Source of the DNA: Mytilus edulis
Lineage: Eukaryota; Mollusca; Bivalvia; Mytilida; Mytilidae
Direction: 5' to 3'
DNA: 64,000 nucleotides
Assembly (NCBI RefSeq): GCF_963676685.1
Contig: NC_092350.1
Location: 70,000,502-70,064,501, forward strand
A program made the translations under genes and the position numbers. Of this stretch, positions 59,901-64,000 are shown piece after piece (position 1 is the first letter of the stretch; each line of letters begins with the position of its first letter). The notes beneath the pieces are model-generated. The model was given only the letters and a program-made list of their open reading frames with translations. It ran no database searches and was not told the DNA's origin.

Positions 59901-60210
59901 ACTTGGTTTCATGGGACTGCTGATGTTATAGTTGTGTTATAATGGAACGTATTGTGTGACTTGGTATTTTGGGACTGCTGATTTTATAGTTGTGTTATAA
60001 TGGAACGTATTGTGTGACTTGGTATTATGGGACTGCTGATGTTATAGTTGTGTTATAATGGAAATTATTGTGTGACTTGGTATTATGGGACTGCTGATGT
60101 TATAGTTGTGTTATAATGGAACGTATTGTGTGACTGCTGATGTTATAGTTGTGTTATAATGGAACGTATTGTGTGACTTGGTATTATGGGACTGCTGATG
60201 AATTGTGGGA
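56975..60210. repeat. 3.2-kb minisatellite, ~55/60-bp units, with higher-order repeats
   Basis: More than 50 units of 'ggaacgtattgtgtgacttg', 'gtattttgggactgctgatg' and 'ttatagttgtgttataat'. A 5-bp indel (TTATA) makes 55- and 60-bp forms. Unit variants (ttcatgggac, gatgatatgg, ggaacatatt, gctgctgtta) occur in the same order about 57190-57660 and 57991-58460, an 801-bp higher-order period. No ORF. Confidence 0.97.
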
Positions 60211-60840
60211 CATTTACCATTTCCATCATCAATTCTATTACTATATTTGTAGTACTTATTTGTTTTATCAACTTTAATACTACGCTCACATACAAAATCT
60301 TTTATTTGATAATACAAATTTGATAATAAAAAAAATAATTGCCATTTATTAAATTGCCAAAATAACTTTTGATTGCCTTTTAAATTTGCTAAAGATTTTG
60401 GAAGTTAATCTTAAATTTTATTGCTGCAATCAATATTCCAATCATTGAAGATGAATTCTTTAGGGCACTAAGTGGATTAATGGGGGGGGGGGATTATTTA
60501 CCCTGATCCAAATAATTGACTCTCATTAAAAGGTACACATGTGACTTGTCATATTTAAATCAGATGTCTTTCAATAAGCTGTGTGTATAAAACCATCAGG
60601 TAAATGGTTTATGATTATAGGAAAAGATGGTTTTTACCCTTTTATTGAGTGCATTAACTTTCAGGATGCCCTCTATTTCTCCTGCTCTTGGACACTGCAA
60701 ATTGTGAGCTATTAATTTGTCATATGTATGTATTTGATGTTTGTCCCCTTTCAGAACTTTAGCATGATGGGACCAATCCACCCACCCTTACCTCCAACCC
60801 AACTTACATGTAAATGTCTCATGGAAAGGTTTCACATATG
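60211..60840. other. Intron sequence, no gene called
   Basis: A minus-strand open frame (60596-60781, 61 codons) has fairly protein-like composition but no recognisable domain or splice sites. A short G run at 60482. Confidence 0.35.
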
Positions 60841-61186
60841 AGAATAGACTTTTTTCATATAACCGACTTTTGACTCCGGATTATATATTTTTTCAACAGG
60901 TTACCTAATCTGTGGTAGGAAATCCTGGTAGTCAACTAAGAGCAACTAAAATCAAACATATAATCAGTGCAATTTTGGGGGAAAGTTTAATGTTTTTTGC
61001 GATTATTTTGTTGTGTATAGAACAGTTAATTTCCCCCCAAAATTGCATTGATTGAAAGCTTGATTTTACTTCTTTACAATGCTCTTACTTGACCGAGTAC
61101 CATGATTTCTTACCAAAGATTAGGTTACCTGTGGAGAAAATATAAACTCCAAAGTCAAAAGTATGTAATATGAAAATAGTCTATCG
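60841..61186. repeat. Fold-back element, ~150-bp arms
   Basis: 'agaatagact' with 'cttttgactccggattatat', 'caacaggttacctaatctgt' and 'gtgcaattttgggggaaa' pairs with complements up to 61186. Roughly 80% arm identity by eye, loop about 45 bp. Non-coding. Confidence 0.85.
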
Positions 61187-61368
61187 ATACAGTGCACTTG
61201 ACTATTGTGAAATAAAATACTGCCAAATATTGGTGTGAAATGTCAGATAAAAAAGTAGTGATACAAATAGATTTGTTTTATATAAATTTAGCAAACTACT
61301 AGCGGATAAGCCACACAACTCCATTTGGACACAGGAAGTGTTTATACCAGCCTCTTTTTAGAAACATT

Positions 61369-61509
61369 ATGGAGTCCATATTGTTTATCATTTTAGTTCT
61401 TCTGTGTGTATTAATGCTACTTGTATTAATTCATATAGCAGTTGTGATAACTATTTATTATGGAAAACTAATTCAAATTTTTTTGAGATGGGATACACAC
61501 TTTCACTAA
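61369..61509 (+). CDS. Possible micropeptide with one membrane segment (46 aa)
   Basis: MESILFIILVLLCVLMLLVL followed by more hydrophobics and a basic/aromatic end (KLIQIFLRWDTHFH). The leader has ttggacacaggaagtg, like the leaders of the ORFs at 56086 and 63386. AT-rich DNA easily produces such hydrophobic frames, so this is tentative. Confidence 0.22.
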   Translation: MESILFIILVLLCVLMLLVLIHIAVVITIYYGKLIQIFLRWDTHFH

Positions 61510-61624
61510 GGTAATGTTAATGCAATCCTAGTAGTAAGTCATATTGTTGAATTTACGTGAGCCCTAACAGAGTACAGAACTTAAGATGAGTTTAGAGACA
61601 TTGTTACCAACAGTATGACCTGCT

Positions 61625-61735
61625 ATTCCTTCCAGAGCACCTGAGGTCACCCCAGTTTTTCGAGGTCAGTGTTTTTCCTTTGTTTTTAGTTTTCATAGTT
61701 GAATGTTATTGTGTGTCTTATCTGTTCCCAGGTAT
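61625..61735 (+). repeat. Family C dispersed repeat, partial
   Basis: 'ttccagagcacctgaggtca', 'ccccagtttttcgaggtcag' and 'gttttcatagttgaatgtta' match reverse-complemented family C at 22880-23000. Confidence 0.55.
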
Positions 61736-62840
61736 TTCTTTTGTACATTTGAAGCCCTTCTGTATGGCTAAGATTTTGGTTGATGACTCTTCCATTCATA
61801 AGTTGAAGACCTTGTGGGGACCTCTGAATATGTATATATCTACACTCTACAGTAGGATTGGTGATACTGCTATTACATTGATGATCAATTTATATCCATT
61901 CTTTTGTCAACAACTAATCAAATACAGTACAGTTGCATTTTGTTTGGACTTTAAGGCTCAGTTAAGATGATAATTACAGTTCTCAGTTTATAGGCAAAGG
62001 AATTAAAAAGGTAATACAACTGTTTATGCACATCAATTATACTGTTCAATATACATTGAATCTCCATCCCTTTTTCAATAGGGAAAAAAAACCCACCTAC
62101 CTACCCTATTTTAAAATTCCTTGTAAAAGGAAACACACATTTTTTGTTGGCCTAGCTAGGGGATAGATATTCTGGTCTGAGATTGATGGATCTGTATGTA
62201 ATAATCTTTTATCAGTATAATAAAATTATATGATTTTTTGTCTCTTATTAGTCCCCTATTGATGAAGTCATAGGGGAGTCTTAGGTTTGCACTCTATGAG
62301 TCTGTCTGTCTGTTCATCCATCGGTAAGTCTGGCAAATCAGTTGGACATAGGGCAGTCGTTTAATGCTGCTGTTAGGCAGAGTAGATTTTTTGAAAATGA
62401 TTCCTTTTGAAAAATGCCAACAAAGTCACTGCAAGCATTTTTAGAACTGTTTTAAAGATACAAAGGGTCACAGGTGTAAAATAATGCCAATTCTCTTGGT
62501 ATACGAAGTGCTATTTTCATATGATTTCAATAGATTTTTTCATTGGTTTCATCTCATTGATTGCTTTCAGATTAATGTCAACACATTTTGTGTTACTTTA
62601 ATGGTTGTCAAGACAAATGTGAATAAAGCGGCAAATAATATTTTGTAAATTACTTTTTATCATGAATAAAGCAATAAAAATTTCTTCAAGCATTTTGTTA
62701 CTTTTAGATATAAAAGGGTCAAAGGGGAAAAACAATGCAATTTCTCAGGGTACAGATTTTTTTCATCCAAATTGGATGTTTTTTTCATACAAGGTACGTT
62801 GTGATGATGTTCAATGAGGTCAGTGGTATTTTAATATCCA

Positions 62841-63128
62841 AGGGAACGACCATTTAACTTCAAGGTGGGGGGCTATGTTTTTTTCTGAAAAAAATATTCT
62901 GATTCCCAATTTGATGAAATAAAATATTCTGTTCAAGCAGATGACAAAAAAAATATTCTGACCCCAGATTTCCCCTATACCTTATAGTGTTACATTTTGA
63001 AAAAAAAATCATTGAGAGGGTTGAAAAATTAAATAAAATTGTTTCTGTGAAGCATGAAATTTTTTTTCTGACTCAGACAAAAAAACCATAGACCCCCCCC
63101 CCCTTTTGTAGTTAAATGGTTGCTCCCT
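62841..63128. repeat. 'aacgaccatttaactt' TIR repeat, copy 2
   Basis: Inverted ends AGGGAACGACCATTTAAC and GTTAAATGGTTGCTCCCT. Interior 'ccttatagtgttacatttt' and 'gactcagacaaaaaa' are shared with 36424-36715. Confidence 0.8.
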
Positions 63129-63385
63129 AAGGCTTCCATGCCTCTGCATAGCTGATTTTAAGGAACTAGTTCAAGACATTTATTGTTGGCCTCTGATAAT
63201 TTGCACAACATGATATGAACACAATTTTTGTTCATTTAAATGTTGGCCTTTTGAATTACTTGTTTTTATTATAGATCAAATCAAAACTCAAATTACAATA
63301 AAAGTCAAACACCCAGAATGTGGTGTTGGACTTACATTTACAAGTTTGGACAGGAAAGAAAGGAATTGAACATATGTGACAGGAA

Positions 63386-63619
63386 ATGATGGCATCAATG
63401 GGCATAAGTGAAATACCAGTGGGATTCTTAGTTACTGTATTTTATTATGACTTTATTCAAATTTATGACTTTTGTTTGTCAAATTGTTATAAATATTCCT
63501 TCTCCTTTGATGGTGATATATACATTATGATCTTCTATAACACAGCTGAACTGTCTTCAACATGTTCCTTTCTCTGGAATAACTCCTACTTAGCCTTCAC
63601 TTACTTATTGCAAGACTAA
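63386..63619 (+). CDS. Small ORF, member 2 of the two-copy family (77 aa)
   Basis: Has IPVGFLV at residues 11-17 and DFCL at about 31-34, then a GD.YIMIF block, as in 56086-56325. It lies in a possible exon starting at 63275 after TTTTTATTATAG, with leader ttggacaggaaagaaaggaa. A Met at 63398 (MGIS) would align better with the start of member 1. Function unknown. Confidence 0.45.
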   Translation: MMASMGISEIPVGFLVTVFYYDFIQIYDFCLSNCYKYSFSFDGDIYIMIFYNTAELSSTCSFLWNNSYLAFTYLLQD

Positions 63620-64000
63620 TGGACATATTTGTAAGTAATTTTGTATTTCTCCTCTTTTTGTCTTAAAGTATCTTGAAATTTGCATTCTGAATCTGTGAAA
63701 TTTTTAAGTAATGGAAAAGTATCCAGCATAGATTTCACTGGTTTATTTATTTTGAATGATTTGATAAGATTGATGATAGCTTTGGTGTATTTGTATCAAA
63801 CTATTTTATTTTAAGTTACCATATCTTATTTGTGTCATGTATCAATGTGCAAGAATTTTTTTATGAAATGGAAGACATACAAAACTAAATATAATGTATA
63901 TTCCCTGTGATGGAGTAACATATTGATGGTTGGTCAATGATAATGAAGTAATTACTTCCAATAATTATGTCATCTGATCTTGAACATCATTTTTCATAGT
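63620..64000. other. AT-rich sequence to window end
   Basis: No feature seen. LRP5/6 exon 4 (EGF repeat 1) was looked for from 52871 to here and not found. Confidence 0.5.

Noticed and set aside
60596-60781. 61-codon minus-strand frame with protein-like composition
   Set aside because: No domain, no splice sites and no second copy found; left as an open possibility only.
52871-64000. LRP5/6 exon 4 (EGF repeat 1)
   Set aside because: Looked for a phase-1 acceptor followed by a Cys-rich EGF frame; none seen, so the gene is called incomplete rather than truncated.
1-64000. CRISPR arrays, operons, bacterial promoters, tRNA or rRNA genes
   Set aside because: Tandem repeats here lack the direct-repeat/spacer pattern, the genes are spliced, and no full tRNA or rRNA was recognised; the only tRNA-like piece is a SINE head.

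Overview
The window looks like nuclear DNA of a marine bivalve, most likely a mussel (Mytilus-type). It is AT-rich, its genes are intron-split with canonical GT/AG junctions, and it is packed with dispersed repeat families that I recognise as typical of mussel genomes. It holds a secreted single-domain C1q protein with a short coiled coil, a gene type strongly expanded in bivalves. There is no sign of bacterial organisation, operons or CRISPR.

Layout. 1-8 kb: no convincing gene; a 5.1-kb terminal-inverted-repeat (TIR) element (362-5453) with a 5-bp target duplication sits inside an older repeat copy. 8.0-9.35 kb: a minus-strand gene for a coiled-coil, tail-anchored protein whose 3' end is tandemly duplicated. 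9.4-17.5 kb: intergenic, with a near-identical ~900-bp tandem duplication framed by inverted repeats and a degenerate ~215-bp tandem array. 17.58-20.57 kb: a 5'-truncated LINE with a long intact reverse-transcriptase ORF. 23.5-25.2 kb: a three-exon C1q-domain gene (+). 27.1-34.2 kb: a complete tetraspanin coding region (-) with eight coding exons and two alternative last exons. 42.1-52.9 kb: the first three coding exons of an LRP5/6 (Arrow) Wnt co-receptor (+), continuing beyond the window. The following 11 kb contains a 3.2-kb minisatellite with higher-order structure, LINE debris and a few small ORFs, two of which are related to each other with mostly synonymous codon differences.

The recognisable cellular genes act at membranes or outside the cell: a Wnt co-receptor, a membrane-organising tetraspanin, a secreted C1q lectin-like protein and a membrane-anchored coiled-coil protein. 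I see no shared pathway. The tetraspanin and LRP5/6 genes are divergent (head to head) with about 7.9 kb between their start codons. Most of the rest is mobile-element sequence. Several families could be delimited by their target-site duplications from this sequence alone. The best candidates for something undescribed are the small-ORF pair in LRP5/6 intron 3 and the 5.1-kb TIR element.
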